From: VRUE01 sp963704545
GTDB lineage: Bacteria; Actinomycetota; Thermoleophilia; Solirubrobacterales; 70-9
Assembly (NCBI GenBank): GCA_963704545.1
Contig: OY969915.1
Coordinates: 1,116,001 to 1,180,000 of the forward strand
Reading direction: 5' to 3'
Length of the DNA: 64,000 bases
How positions within the stretch are numbered: position 1 is the stretch's first letter; each line of letters begins with the position of its first letter. The position numbers and the translations under genes were made by a program. The notes under the pieces are model-generated. The model made no database searches. It saw only the letters and a program-made list of their open reading frames with translations, and had not been told where the DNA came from. Positions 43,484 through 50,956 of this stretch are shown here, piece after piece.

Positions 43484-44327
43484 GGCGCACGGTCGTGCCG
43501 CGACCGGGACGGGACTCGATCTCCAGCTCGCCGCCGATCAGCAGCGCCCGCTCCCGCATCCCCCCGATCCCCAGGCCGCCCTCGGACTCGTCGAAGGCGA
43601 AGCCGCGCCCGTCGTCGGCGACCTCCAGCGCCACGCCGCCGTCCCCACGGCGCCGCAACAGCACGGAGATCCGCTCGGCGCCGCTGTGGCGGGCGGCGTT
43701 GGAGATGGCCTCCTGTGCCACCCGGTAGACGACCAGCTGGGCGTCGTCGGCGAGGTCGGAGAAGTCGCCCTCGGCCGCGAACTCGGCCTCGATCTCACCG
43801 CGCGCGAGCTGCTCGACCTGCCCCGCGGTCGCCGCGGTGAGACCCAGGTCGTCGAGCGCGGTGGGCCGCAGCTGGCGCGCGAGCGAGAGCAGCTCGCGCA
43901 TCGCCTGGTTGGCCAGGGCCTTGGTCTCCGCCAGTTCCCCCTCGAGCTCGGGCGGCGCCGCCTCGCGCGCCGCCTCGAGCCGCAGCAGCAGCCCGGTCAG
44001 CGACTGGTTGACCTCGTCGTGGAGGTCGCGGGCGACCCGGGCCCGCTCCTCCTCCTGGGCCTGCAGGGCGGCGCTTCCGGCGCGGCGCCGCTCGGCCTCC
44101 AGCCGCTCCATCATCCGCAGGAAGGCGAGCTCGATCCGCTCGACCTCCTCGGTCTCGCCGACCCCGTCGATCGAGCGGGGGAGGACCGGGCCCGGCCGGC
44201 TCAGGTCGACCTTCTCCATCTCCTCGATCAGGCGCTCCAGCGGGGCCAGCCGCCGGCGCACTACGAGCAGGCGGACCGCGAGCGCCGCGGTCACGACCGT
44301 CAGCGCGACGATGACCAGGGTCGTCAC
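43467..44327 (-). CDS. NarX-type sensor histidine kinase
   Basis: 286 residues. One N-terminal membrane helix (VTTLVIVALTVVTAALAVRL), a short linker, HisKA_3 domain with phosphoacceptor His in ARDLHDEVNQSL, then an HATPase domain with NAARHSG, DDGRGF and GIGGMRERA. There is no sizeable extracellular sensor, so it may sense the membrane. I chose GTG 44327: TATTCT lies just upstream on this strand and would give a leaderless mRNA. It probably signals to the regulator at 41842-42474. Confidence 0.88.
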   Translation of the reverse strand: MTTLVIVALTVVTAALAVRLLVVRRRLAPLERLIEEMEKVDLSRPGPVLPRSIDGVGETEEVERIELAFLRMMERLEAERRRAGSAALQAQEEERARVARDLHDEVNQSLTGLLLRLEAAREAAPPELEGELAETKALANQAMRELLSLARQLRPTALDDLGLTAATAGQVEQLARGEIEAEFAAEGDFSDLADDAQLVVYRVAQEAISNAARHSGAERISVLLRRRGDGGVALEVADDGRGFAFDESEGGLGIGGMRERALLIGGELEIESRPGRGTTVRLIVPG

Positions 44328-44336
44328 AGGGCGAGA

Positions 44337-44354
44337 ATAGGGGTTGACCCCTAT
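44337..44354. promoter_or_regulatory. 18-bp palindromic operator between kinase and htpX
   Basis: ATAGGGGT-TG-ACCCCTAT, perfect. It lies 10 nt upstream of the kinase start and 62 nt before htpX. It overlaps the TATTCT box proposed for the kinase and contains TTGACC on the plus strand, so a bound protein could affect both genes. Confidence 0.5.
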
Positions 44355-44415
44355 AGCCCTATCGCCGGGCCGTGTCCATACTTGAGAGGCAACCGACCCG
44401 AGGAGCAATCACGCG

Positions 44416-45276
44416 ATGACCACCACCAAGCAGTCCACCTGGGGCGCGACCCTGCGCACGACGATCCTCCTGGCATCCCTCTCCGGGCTGCTGGTCGTCA
44501 TCGGCGCCCTGATCGGCGGGCCCAGCACCGCGGCCCTCTTCCTCGGGATCGCGCTGCTGATCAACCTCGGCTCCTATTTCTTCAGCGACAAGCTGGCGCT
44601 GAAAATGAGCGGCGCCAAGCCGATCGAGGAGTCCGAGGCGCCGCGGCTCTACCAGATCGTGCGCGAACTGACGACGCGCGCCGGCCTGCCGATGCCGCGC
44701 CTCTACATGATTCCCCAGGAGCAGCCGAACGCTTTCGCGACCGGACGCAACCCCAAGCACTCCGCGGTCGCGGTCACGCAGGGAATCACCAAACTCCTCT
44801 CCGAGGACGAGCTGCGCGGCGTCCTCGCCCACGAGCTCGCTCACATCCAGCACCGCGACATCCTGATCCAGTCGGTCGCCTCGGCGATCGGTGCCGCGAT
44901 CACCTACCTCGCCTACATGCTGATGTGGTTCGGCAGCGACGACGAGTCGCCGCTCAGCCTCGTCGCCTCGCTCGCCCTCGTGATCCTGGCGCCGATCGCG
45001 GCCAGCATCATCCAGCTCTCGATCTCGCGCCAGCGCGAGTACGCGGCCGATGCCGGCGGGGCTGAGATCTGTGGCAACCCGGAGTCCCTCGCCAGCGCCC
45101 TGTTGCGCCTCGAGCAGGGGGCGGCGGCGATCCCGATGCGGGTCAACCAGGCCGCGGAGCCGCTCTACATCGTCAAGCCCTTCTCCGGGAAGGGCATCGC
45201 CGGCCTCTTCTCCACCCACCCCCCGATCGAGGAGCGGGTGAAAAGGCTGCGCCAGATGCGCCCCAGCCTCGGCTGA
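44416..45276 (+). CDS. htpX: Membrane zinc metalloprotease HtpX
   Basis: 286 residues. M48 protease that removes damaged membrane proteins. The zinc site is H139-ELA-H143 with the downstream Glu in SRQREYAADAGG. Membrane helices lie at about 12-32, 36-56, 150-172 and 180-200. The C-terminal FSTHPPIEERVKRLRQM is family-typical. GAGGAG lies 9 nt before the ATG. A two-component system next to a stress protease suggests envelope-stress control. Confidence 0.93.
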   Translation: MTTTKQSTWGATLRTTILLASLSGLLVVIGALIGGPSTAALFLGIALLINLGSYFFSDKLALKMSGAKPIEESEAPRLYQIVRELTTRAGLPMPRLYMIPQEQPNAFATGRNPKHSAVAVTQGITKLLSEDELRGVLAHELAHIQHRDILIQSVASAIGAAITYLAYMLMWFGSDDESPLSLVASLALVILAPIAASIIQLSISRQREYAADAGGAEICGNPESLASALLRLEQGAAAIPMRVNQAAEPLYIVKPFSGKGIAGLFSTHPPIEERVKRLRQMRPSLG

Positions 45277-45300
45277 GGTCGCCCCACCGTCCACTTCGTC

Positions 45301-45330
45301 AACCGGCCCCGCTCCAGGGGCCGGTTTTCG
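45301..45330 (+). terminator. Intrinsic terminator after htpX
   Basis: AACCGGCCCC/GGGGCCGGTT, a 10-bp stem with loop GCTCCA, followed by TTTTCGTC. It starts 24 nt after the htpX stop and ends before the moeZ promoter motif. Confidence 0.8.
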
Positions 45331-45336
45331 TCGGCT

Positions 45337-45358
45337 CGCTATACTTTTTGAAGTAAAG
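45337..45358 (+). promoter_or_regulatory. Promoter/operator of the moeZ-like gene
   Basis: TATACT (-10-like) runs into the palindrome TACTT-TTTG-AAGTA. The 22 nt are identical to 46882-46903 before cysM. The distance to the moeZ ATG is 33 nt. The palindrome overlaps the -10, as expected for a repressor site. Confidence 0.65.
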
Positions 45359-45391
45359 CCTGATCGGGATTAAGGTATTTAAGGAAGAGGC

Positions 45392-46552
45392 ATGGCAACC
45401 GAGGCGCAGACCAAGCACCAGATCGAGGAGATCGAGCCTTTCGAGGCGGCGCAGGAGATCGAGGGCGGCAATGTCGTCCTGATCGACACGCGCGAGCCGC
45501 ACGAGTTCCAGGAGGCCCGAATCGAGGGTGGCAAGCTCGTGCCGCCGGGGCTGCTCGCCGACGAAATCGCCACCGCCGCGCCGGACCGCTCCGCCCGCAC
45601 GATCCTCTACTGCCGCAGCGGCAACCGCTCCTACAAGGCGGCCGAGCAGATGGAAGCGCTCGGCTACACCGACGTCGCCTCGATGGCCGGCGGCATCCTC
45701 CTCTGGCAGGAGCAGGGGCTGCCGGTGGTCGCGACCGAGGGGATGAGCGCCGAGCAGCGCGACCGCTACTCGCGCCACACGCTGCTGCCCGAGGTCGGGG
45801 TCGAGGGACAGCTGAAGATGCTGAACGCGAAAGTGCTTCTGCTCGGCGCCGGCGGCCTCGGCGCCCCGACCGCGCTCTACCTCGCCGCTGCCGGGATCGG
45901 CACGATCGGCCTCGTCGACGACGACGTGGTCGACGCCTCCAACCTGCAGCGCCAGGTGATCCACAACACCGAGCGCATCGGCGTGCCCAAGACCGAGTCG
46001 GCGCGGCTGACGATCGAGGCGCTCAACCCCGACGTGAAGGTCGTCGAGCACCGCATGCGCCTCGACGCCGAGAACATCCTCGGGATCATTGAGGACTACG
46101 ACGTGATCGTCGACGGGGCCGACAACTTTCCCACCCGCTACCTGCTCAACGACGCCTCGGTGCGGCTGCGCAAGCCGGTCGTCTCGGCCTCGATCCTCAG
46201 CTTCGACGGGCAGATCTCGACCTTCGTCCCCTTCGAGGGGCCCTGCTACCGCTGCCTCTATCCGACTCCGCCGCCGGCCGAGCTGGCGCCGAGCTGCTCC
46301 GCCAACGGGGTACTCGGGGTGATGGCGGGGACGATGGGAACGCTGCAGGCGAACGAGGTGCTGAAGCTCGTGATCGGCATCGGCGAGCCGCTCGTCGGCC
46401 GCCTTCTCCTCTACGAGGCGCTCGGCACCCGCTTCACCGAGCTCAAGGTGCGCCGCGACCCCGAGTGCCCGATCTGCGGCCCCGACGCGGCCGAGATCCC
46501 CGAGTCCGAGATGGGCCGGTTTCCCGACTACGACGCTTTCTGCGCCGGCTAG
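45392..46552 (+). CDS. MoeZ/MoeB-like adenylyltransferase with N-terminal rhodanese
   Basis: 386 residues. Rhodanese domain first (about 10-115), with catalytic C74 in LYCRSGNRS. Then a ThiF/MoeB E1-like domain (about 120-380) with LLLGAGGLGAPTA (ATP loop), DDDVVDASNLQRQ, and zinc cysteines in CYRC and CPIC. It should adenylate the CysO C-terminus and convert it to a thiocarboxylate. Mycobacterial MoeZ has the rhodanese at the C-terminus, so the order is reversed here. AAGGAAGAGG precedes the ATG. Confidence 0.9.
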   Translation: MATEAQTKHQIEEIEPFEAAQEIEGGNVVLIDTREPHEFQEARIEGGKLVPPGLLADEIATAAPDRSARTILYCRSGNRSYKAAEQMEALGYTDVASMAGGILLWQEQGLPVVATEGMSAEQRDRYSRHTLLPEVGVEGQLKMLNAKVLLLGAGGLGAPTALYLAAAGIGTIGLVDDDVVDASNLQRQVIHNTERIGVPKTESARLTIEALNPDVKVVEHRMRLDAENILGIIEDYDVIVDGADNFPTRYLLNDASVRLRKPVVSASILSFDGQISTFVPFEGPCYRCLYPTPPPAELAPSCSANGVLGVMAGTMGTLQANEVLKLVIGIGEPLVGRLLLYEALGTRFTELKVRRDPECPICGPDAAEIPESEMGRFPDYDAFCAG

Positions 46553-46571
46553 CCGGTAGCTTTCCTGCCCG

Positions 46572-46844
46572 ATGGCGACGGTTCGCATCCCCAAGGTCCT
46601 GCAGGCGCAGACGGGCGGCCAGCCCGAGGTCGAGGCCGCCGGCTCCAACGTGGGCGAGGTGCTGAGGGCCCTCACGGCCGCGCACCCCGACACCGGCGCG
46701 CAGCTCTTCGGCGAGGAGGGGGAGCTCAACCGCTACGTCAACGTCTACCTCAACGACGAGGACGTGCGGGTGCTGAACGGCCTCGACACAGCCGTGTCCG
46801 ATGGCGACACCGTGGTCATCCTGCCGGCCATGGCCGGCGGTTGA
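46572..46844 (+). CDS. cysO: Sulfur carrier protein CysO (ThiS/MoaD fold)
   Basis: 90 residues. Ubiquitin-like sulfur carrier ending MAGG, the diglycine tail that is adenylated and thiocarboxylated. Strand pattern and LNGLDTAVSDGDTVVILPAM near the end are typical. It lies 19 nt after the moeZ-like gene and before cysM and mec, the same set as the M. tuberculosis mec-cysO-cysM locus, so it should carry sulfur for cysteine rather than molybdopterin. Confidence 0.9.
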   Translation: MATVRIPKVLQAQTGGQPEVEAAGSNVGEVLRALTAAHPDTGAQLFGEEGELNRYVNVYLNDEDVRVLNGLDTAVSDGDTVVILPAMAGG

Positions 46845-46881
46845 AAAACCCTTCGTAATTTCCCACGGGCCCGGACCCCGA

Positions 46882-46903
46882 CGCTATACTTTTTGAAGTA
46901 AAG
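46882..46903 (+). promoter_or_regulatory. Promoter/operator of cysM
   Basis: Identical over 22 nt to 45337-45358: TATACT followed by TACTT-TTTG-AAGTA. It ends 14 nt before the cysM ATG and overlaps the ribosome site region AAGGGAG. Confidence 0.65.
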
Positions 46904-46917
46904 GGAGACCCGCGGCC

Positions 46918-47877
46918 ATGTCAGAACTTCTCAACCGCCCCTGCGGGGGACGCTTCGGCAACATCGTCGAGTCGATCGGCAACACGCCGCTCGTGGAGCT
47001 GCCGCGGCTGTCTCCCAATCCTGACGTCCGCATCTACGCCAAGCTCGAGGGCCGCAACCCGACCGGCTCGGTCAAGGACCGCGTCGCCAAGTCGATGATC
47101 GAGGCCGCCGAGGCCGAGGGCGCGATCGGGCCCGGGCAGACGATCCTCGAGCCGACCTCGGGCAATACCGGCATCTCGCTGGCGATGATCTGCAGGCGCA
47201 AGGGCTACGAGCTGAAGGTGGTCATGCCGGACAACGTCACCGCCGAGCGCACCCAGCTGCTGGAGATGTACGGGGCGGAGATCGTCTACTCCGAGGGCGC
47301 CAAGGGCTCCAACGGCGCGGTCGAGGTGGCGCTGGAGATGGCCGAGGACAGCCAGTACTTCATGCCCTACCAGTACGGAAACGAGGCTAACCCGCTCGCC
47401 CACTACAACGGCACCGCGGTGGAGATCCTCGACGAGCTCGACGAGGTGACGGCGTTCGTCGGCGGCCTCGGCACCGGGGGCACCCTGATGGGCAACGGCC
47501 GGAGGCTGAAGGAGGCGAACCCCGAGACGCTGATCGTCGCCGCCGAGCCGATGCAGGGCGAGATGGTCCATGGCCTGCGCTCGCTCGACGACGGCTTCAT
47601 CCCGCCGATCATCGACATCACCCTGCTCGACCGCAAGATCATGGTCTCCAACCGCGACGCGGTCGTCTGGACCCGGAAGCTGCTCGACGAGGAGGGTGTC
47701 TTCGCCGGCGTCTCCTCCGGCGCCATCGCCGCGATCGCCGTCCGCATCGCCGGCGAGCTCGAGGGCGGCAACGTCGTCTTCCTCATCCCCGACGACGGCT
47801 GGAAGTACCTCTCCTCCGGCGTCTACACCAAGCCGATCGAGGAGATCGAGAACCTCGATTCCACCGTTTGGTGGTAG
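46918..47877 (+). CDS. cysM: CysO-dependent cysteine synthase CysM
   Basis: 319 residues. PLP enzyme of fold-type II. Uses O-phosphoserine (in M. tuberculosis) and the CysO thiocarboxylate to make a CysO-cysteine adduct. PLP lysine K53 in RNPTGSVKDR, the substrate loop EPTSGNTGIS, and the glycine-rich VGGLGTGGTLMG. The C-terminus ends STVWW; in the mycobacterial enzyme the flexible tail folds into the active site. AAGGGAG precedes the ATG. Confidence 0.92.
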   Translation: MSELLNRPCGGRFGNIVESIGNTPLVELPRLSPNPDVRIYAKLEGRNPTGSVKDRVAKSMIEAAEAEGAIGPGQTILEPTSGNTGISLAMICRRKGYELKVVMPDNVTAERTQLLEMYGAEIVYSEGAKGSNGAVEVALEMAEDSQYFMPYQYGNEANPLAHYNGTAVEILDELDEVTAFVGGLGTGGTLMGNGRRLKEANPETLIVAAEPMQGEMVHGLRSLDDGFIPPIIDITLLDRKIMVSNRDAVVWTRKLLDEEGVFAGVSSGAIAAIAVRIAGELEGGNVVFLIPDDGWKYLSSGVYTKPIEEIENLDSTVWW

Positions 47878-47899
47878 CTGCCCCGTTTCACCCCAGCCG

Positions 47900-48298
47900 A
47901 TGCGAATCGCACAGAGCCTGATCGACGAGATGGTCGCCCACGCGCTGGCGGACCTGCCGAACGAGTGCTGCGGGATGGTCGGCGGCAGCGACGGCGAGGC
48001 GAGCGTCGTGATCCCGGTCGCCAATTCGGCGGCGAGCCCGCTGCGCTTCGAGATGGACCCGCAGGGCCAGTACGACGCCCTGATGGCGATCGAACGCGAT
48101 GGCAAGGAGCTGCTGGCGATCTACCACTCGCACACCAGGAGCGCCGCCTATCCCTCGCAGACCGACGTCAACCAGGCGGTCAGCTGGCCCGACGCGATCT
48201 GGGTGATCGTCTCGCTCGAAGACCCGGACGCCCCCGACGTCAAGGGCTACTGGCTCAAGGACCTGGAGATAGCCGATGCCGAGTTCGTCGTCGAGTAG
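47900..48298 (+). CDS. mec: JAMM metalloprotease Mec (CysO-cysteine hydrolase)
   Basis: 132 residues. Releases cysteine from the CysO-Cys adduct and regenerates CysO. JAMM zinc motif H76-S-H78...S86-x2-D89, with E22 in LPNECCGM as the general base. The family length matches. It lies 22 nt after cysM. Its end overlaps the DUF2007 gene by 23 nt. Confidence 0.92.
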   Translation: MRIAQSLIDEMVAHALADLPNECCGMVGGSDGEASVVIPVANSAASPLRFEMDPQGQYDALMAIERDGKELLAIYHSHTRSAAYPSQTDVNQAVSWPDAIWVIVSLEDPDAPDVKGYWLKDLEIADAEFVVE

Positions 48299-48512
48299 CG
48301 GTGGGCGCCCGGTCAAGGTCGCCTACGCGCTCAACCAGATGGAGGCGGAGATGATCCAGGGCCTGCTGGGGGAGCACGGGATCCCGAGCATGGTGCAGAG
48401 GACCGTCGACAACCCAGAGTTCCTCGCCGCGGGGCCGCGCCAGATCCTCGTCCCCGAGGCGGCAGCCGAGGAAGCCCGCGAAGTGCTCGAGGGGGCTCCG
48501 GGGTCGGACTAG
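48276..48512 (+). CDS. DUF2007-type putative signal-transducing protein
   Basis: 78 residues: KVAYALNQMEAEMIQGLLGEHGIPSM and RQILVPEAAAEEAREVLEGA match the small ferredoxin-like DUF2007 domain. The function is unknown. The 23-nt overlap with mec suggests co-translation. The TAG stop shares CTAG with the convergent gene at 48509. Confidence 0.75.
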   Translation: MPSSSSSSGGRPVKVAYALNQMEAEMIQGLLGEHGIPSMVQRTVDNPEFLAAGPRQILVPEAAAEEAREVLEGAPGSD

Positions 48513-49264
48513 GCCAGGCCCGGCCGTGCGATCTCGCGCAGGTAGTCGCGCCAGGCGGCCTCGATGTCGCCGATCCGCGCTTCGAAGGCGGCTTCCAGCG
48601 TTGCCGCGGCCCCGCCCGGCAGGAGCCGCAGGGCGAGTCGCTCGCAGGCATCCGGGCCGCGCTCGGTCTCGAGCAGGTCGAAGATCGTGCCGCCGAGGAT
48701 CACCGCGTCGCGGCGCGAGGGGGGGAAGGAGGGCCGGGAGCTCTCGCGCAGGCGGCGGATCACCGCCGCCCGGTAGAGCCCGACCTGGCGGGCGAAGTAC
48801 TGGGCCCCGCCTTCCACCAGCCAGGCCCAGCTGAGGTAGCGGGCGAAGCGGCGCGGCGTCCAGGAGGGCGGCAGCTCGGGGTTGTTGGCGGCGATCACCA
48901 GCTGCGCGTAGAGCCGCTCGGCGGTGCCGCGCAGGGCTTCGCGCGAGTCGTCTCCGGCAGCGCGGCGCTCCATGTGCGGGTCGTTGAGGACGTGGAGCTC
49001 GGTTGCCATCGCCCAGCCGGCCAGGTAGCGACGGCCCGCCGGTGCCGCCGACCAGCGCGCGGCCGGCAGGAACGGGTGGGCGAGGGAGAGCAGGGTGGGG
49101 TGGGTGTGGACGACGACCGTGACGTCGCCCGGGACCCGCTCGAAGCGGTCCTCGAGCCGCAGTCGCAATTCCTCCATCCGGTCGAGCGTCCGCTCCGCGA
49201 AGGCGGCGTCGCCGCTGTCGTGGCGCGCGGTGAAGCTCAAGGATTGCGTCTCGACCCAGGGCAC
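48509..49264 (-). CDS. Degenerate gluzincin (peptidase MA-like) protein
   Basis: 251 residues. The pattern VTVVVHTHPTLLSLAHPFLP, then WLVEGGAQYFARQ resembles the part of MA-clan metallopeptidases after the HExxH helix, where the third zinc-ligand Glu sits. The expected HExxH helix reads LYAQLVIAAN, so the enzyme is probably inactive. No signal peptide. The GTG start at 49264 is open to revision. It is convergent with the DUF2007 gene. Confidence 0.6.
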   Translation of the reverse strand: MPWVETQSLSFTARHDSGDAAFAERTLDRMEELRLRLEDRFERVPGDVTVVVHTHPTLLSLAHPFLPAARWSAAPAGRRYLAGWAMATELHVLNDPHMERRAAGDDSREALRGTAERLYAQLVIAANNPELPPSWTPRRFARYLSWAWLVEGGAQYFARQVGLYRAAVIRRLRESSRPSFPPSRRDAVILGGTIFDLLETERGPDACERLALRLLPGGAAATLEAAFEARIGDIEAAWRDYLREIARPGLA

Positions 49265-49286
49265 CGAGCGAGACTACCGGCGGCGT

Positions 49287-49916
49287 TTAGACAAGAACTG
49301 GTTCTGCGGCGCCGCATACGCTGAGAATCTCGGCACGGGCGCGGTCGAACTCTTCGTCGGCCATCACCGGGGTGCCCTCGAAGGGCAGGTCGCGGTCGAC
49401 CTCGACCCAGGAACGGCAGCCGTGGTACTCCTCGCGCACCTTGACCGTGACCGGCCGGGGGATGCGGTGGACCCGCAGCAGCAGCACGTGCAGGGGGTGG
49501 CGCCGCTTCCAGTTGAGCCGCTTCTCGGCGTAGTCCGGCGTCCAGACGTAGAAGGGGGAGAGACCGTCGACGACGCGGGGGTCGGCGACCGTGATGTGGT
49601 CGGTGACCTCGGCCCAGGCGCGCAGGCGGACCCGCTCGGGCTGGGCGATGCCGCCGTCCTGGATCAGCGCTTTGGCCGGCGGTTCCTCCTCGCCCCAGAC
49701 ACCCTCCTCGAGCGCACGGCCCAGCTCCGGGTGATGCGACTCCCGCACCAGGTTGTTCTGCTGGTGGTCGAAGGTGGGGTAGAGGAAGAAGCGCTCGTGA
49801 TCGAGCTCGAAGTGCTTGTTCTCCTCGCGGATGCCCCCCTTGCGGAGGGTCAGCAGCTGCTCGCCCTCGGCGAGTGCACGGACCGTCACGGCCCATTCCT
49901 TGAAAGCGATCGGCAT
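49287..49916 (-). CDS. DUF1802-like protein
   Basis: 209 residues, unknown role. MPIAFKEWAVTVRALAEGEQ and LLTLRKGGI at the start, then HERFFLYPTFDHQ and ERVRLRAWAEV match what I recall of DUF1802, a family found next to diverse metabolic genes. I chose ATG 49916. The frame is open further upstream, but that would cross the low-coding spacer before the island. The same-strand gene at 48509 follows by 22 nt. Confidence 0.7.
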   Translation of the reverse strand: MPIAFKEWAVTVRALAEGEQLLTLRKGGIREENKHFELDHERFFLYPTFDHQQNNLVRESHHPELGRALEEGVWGEEEPPAKALIQDGGIAQPERVRLRAWAEVTDHITVADPRVVDGLSPFYVWTPDYAEKRLNWKRRHPLHVLLLRVHRIPRPVTVKVREEYHGCRSWVEVDRDLPFEGTPVMADEEFDRARAEILSVCGAAEPVLV

Positions 49917-50041
49917 TTGAAGTCTTACCCTTATGAGGTCGGTGAATCTGTGACCGGGAGGAGGACGCCTCGAACCCTGTCCAGGCAGCCGCGCCGCCCG
50001 AATTGCGCATTCTAGAGCAGTGGGCTCAGAACGCAAAATAT

Positions 50042-50078
50042 GTGACGAAGATCACGTCTATCCCTTCTCTGTAGAAGC
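50042..50078. repeat. Left boundary repeat with CRP-like palindrome
   Basis: TGTGA-CGAAGA-TCACG at 50041-50056 resembles the CRP/FNR consensus TGTGA-N6-TCACA. The following CTATCCCTTCTCTGTAGAAGC belongs to the 27-bp inverted repeat shared with 52850-52876. Confidence 0.7.
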
Positions 50079-50180
50079 GAAATCCGGCCGTTTCGCGGCC
50101 TAGCTTTCTCTGCGACCTAGAAAAAGCGGCCGGGGCGCGGCGCGAACCGCCCCCGGCCTGGCACAGGAGGGTGAACTCCC

Positions 50181-50399
50181 ATGCTCGATCAGCCTAGCGC
50201 CGAACGGGCCGTTCTCGGCCTCGTTCTCGACGCGCATCCCAAGTCCCTGACGATCCCCGAAGTAGCCCGCCAGATCGGCGGTGACGCGGTAGAGAGCGCC
50301 GTGCGCGATCTAGTCGGCGTCGGCCTGCTCGACTGCCAGGGCGACTTGATTCGCCCCACGGCAGCCGCCCTGCGCTTCGACCGGCTGGAGTTGCCGTGA
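50181..50399 (+). CDS. Small winged-helix-like protein
   Basis: 72 residues: SLTIPEVARQIGGDAVESAV and RDLVGVGLLDCQGDLIRPTA look like the helices and wing of a winged helix. It probably binds DNA with the next gene. AGGAGGG precedes the ATG and can pair with CTCCC next to the start codon. Preceded by an approximately 100-nt GC-rich leader with a strong hairpin at about 50130-50160. The stop overlaps the next start (GTGA). Confidence 0.6.
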   Translation: MLDQPSAERAVLGLVLDAHPKSLTIPEVARQIGGDAVESAVRDLVGVGLLDCQGDLIRPTAAALRFDRLELP

Positions 50400-50665
50400 C
50401 GGTCGCAGAGCAGTTCGGAGCCAACCTGCGCTACTGCCGACGGCGGGCGGGCCTCTCCCAGGAAGAGACAGCCATGCGCGCCTCTCTGCATCGCACGGCC
50501 GTCAGCTACATCGAGAGGGGCACTCGCATCCCCCGAATCGACACAGCAGCGAAGTTGGCCGCCGTCGTCGGTGTCGATCCAGGCGACCTGTTCGATGGGA
50601 TCGTCTGGGAGCCGGGAGACATAGTGATCGGCCAGTTCAAGCCTGACCCGGACGCTACGCTCTGA
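50396..50665 (+). CDS. XRE-family helix-turn-helix regulator
   Basis: 89 residues. Cro/C1-type helix-turn-helix at about 8-65: ANLRYCRRRAGLSQEETAMR, RTAVSYIERGTRIPRIDTAA. The C-terminal tail WEPGDIVIGQFKPDPDATL is short and acidic. GTG start overlaps the upstream stop by 4 nt. It is likely the regulator of this small operon. Confidence 0.85.
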   Translation: MTVAEQFGANLRYCRRRAGLSQEETAMRASLHRTAVSYIERGTRIPRIDTAAKLAAVVGVDPGDLFDGIVWEPGDIVIGQFKPDPDATL

Positions 50666-50667
50666 GC

Positions 50668-50820
50668 ATGGCTAAGCGCCCCAAGCAAAAGACCGAGAAG
50701 GGGCTAGAGATTCCTGTCCCGACCAAAGGGGACTTCGATGCCAACCTGGCTAAGGTCGCTCCCCCAGCAAGTCGTAAACGCCCTGGCGGGAAAGACCGGC
50801 CTCCGAAGCAATCTGGGTGA
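50668..50820 (+). CDS. 50-residue basic protein in the XRE operon
   Basis: Starts MAKRPKQKTEKGLEIPVPTK, then GDFDANLAKVAPPASRKRP and ends RPPKQSG. Lys/Arg/Pro-rich, no hydrophobic segment. It begins 2 nt after the XRE stop, so it is probably translated with it. Unrecognised; it looks like a small partner such as an antitoxin or toxin of an HTH pair. Its 3' end overlaps the convergent gene at 50750. Confidence 0.5.
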   Translation: MAKRPKQKTEKGLEIPVPTKGDFDANLAKVAPPASRKRPGGKDRPPKQSG

Positions 50821-50956
50821 TCGGCACCTTGGCTTTGCGCGCTGCCTCGCAGTAGCGGCGTAGGTCTTCGGTCGCCTCTCGCTTAGCTGTGTCGGCTTTC
50901 CCGCGACGCTTGGCGGCGCTGCGGACGCTCCGCAGAATGGCCGTCTGCTCGCTCAT
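50750..50956 (-). CDS. Small helix-turn-helix protein coupled to the transposase
   Basis: 68 residues. Basic helical N-terminus (SVRSAAKRRGKADTAKREAT) and a resolvase-like helix-turn-helix at the end (VPITQIASEAGLSRQGVYDL). ATG overlaps the transposase stop in ATGA, so it is made together with the transposase. Could be its regulator or a DNA-binding helper. It overlaps the 50-residue gene at 50750-50820 tail to tail. Confidence 0.65.
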   Translation of the reverse strand: MSEQTAILRSVRSAAKRRGKADTAKREATEDLRRYCEAARKAKVPITQIASEAGLSRQGVYDLLGERP

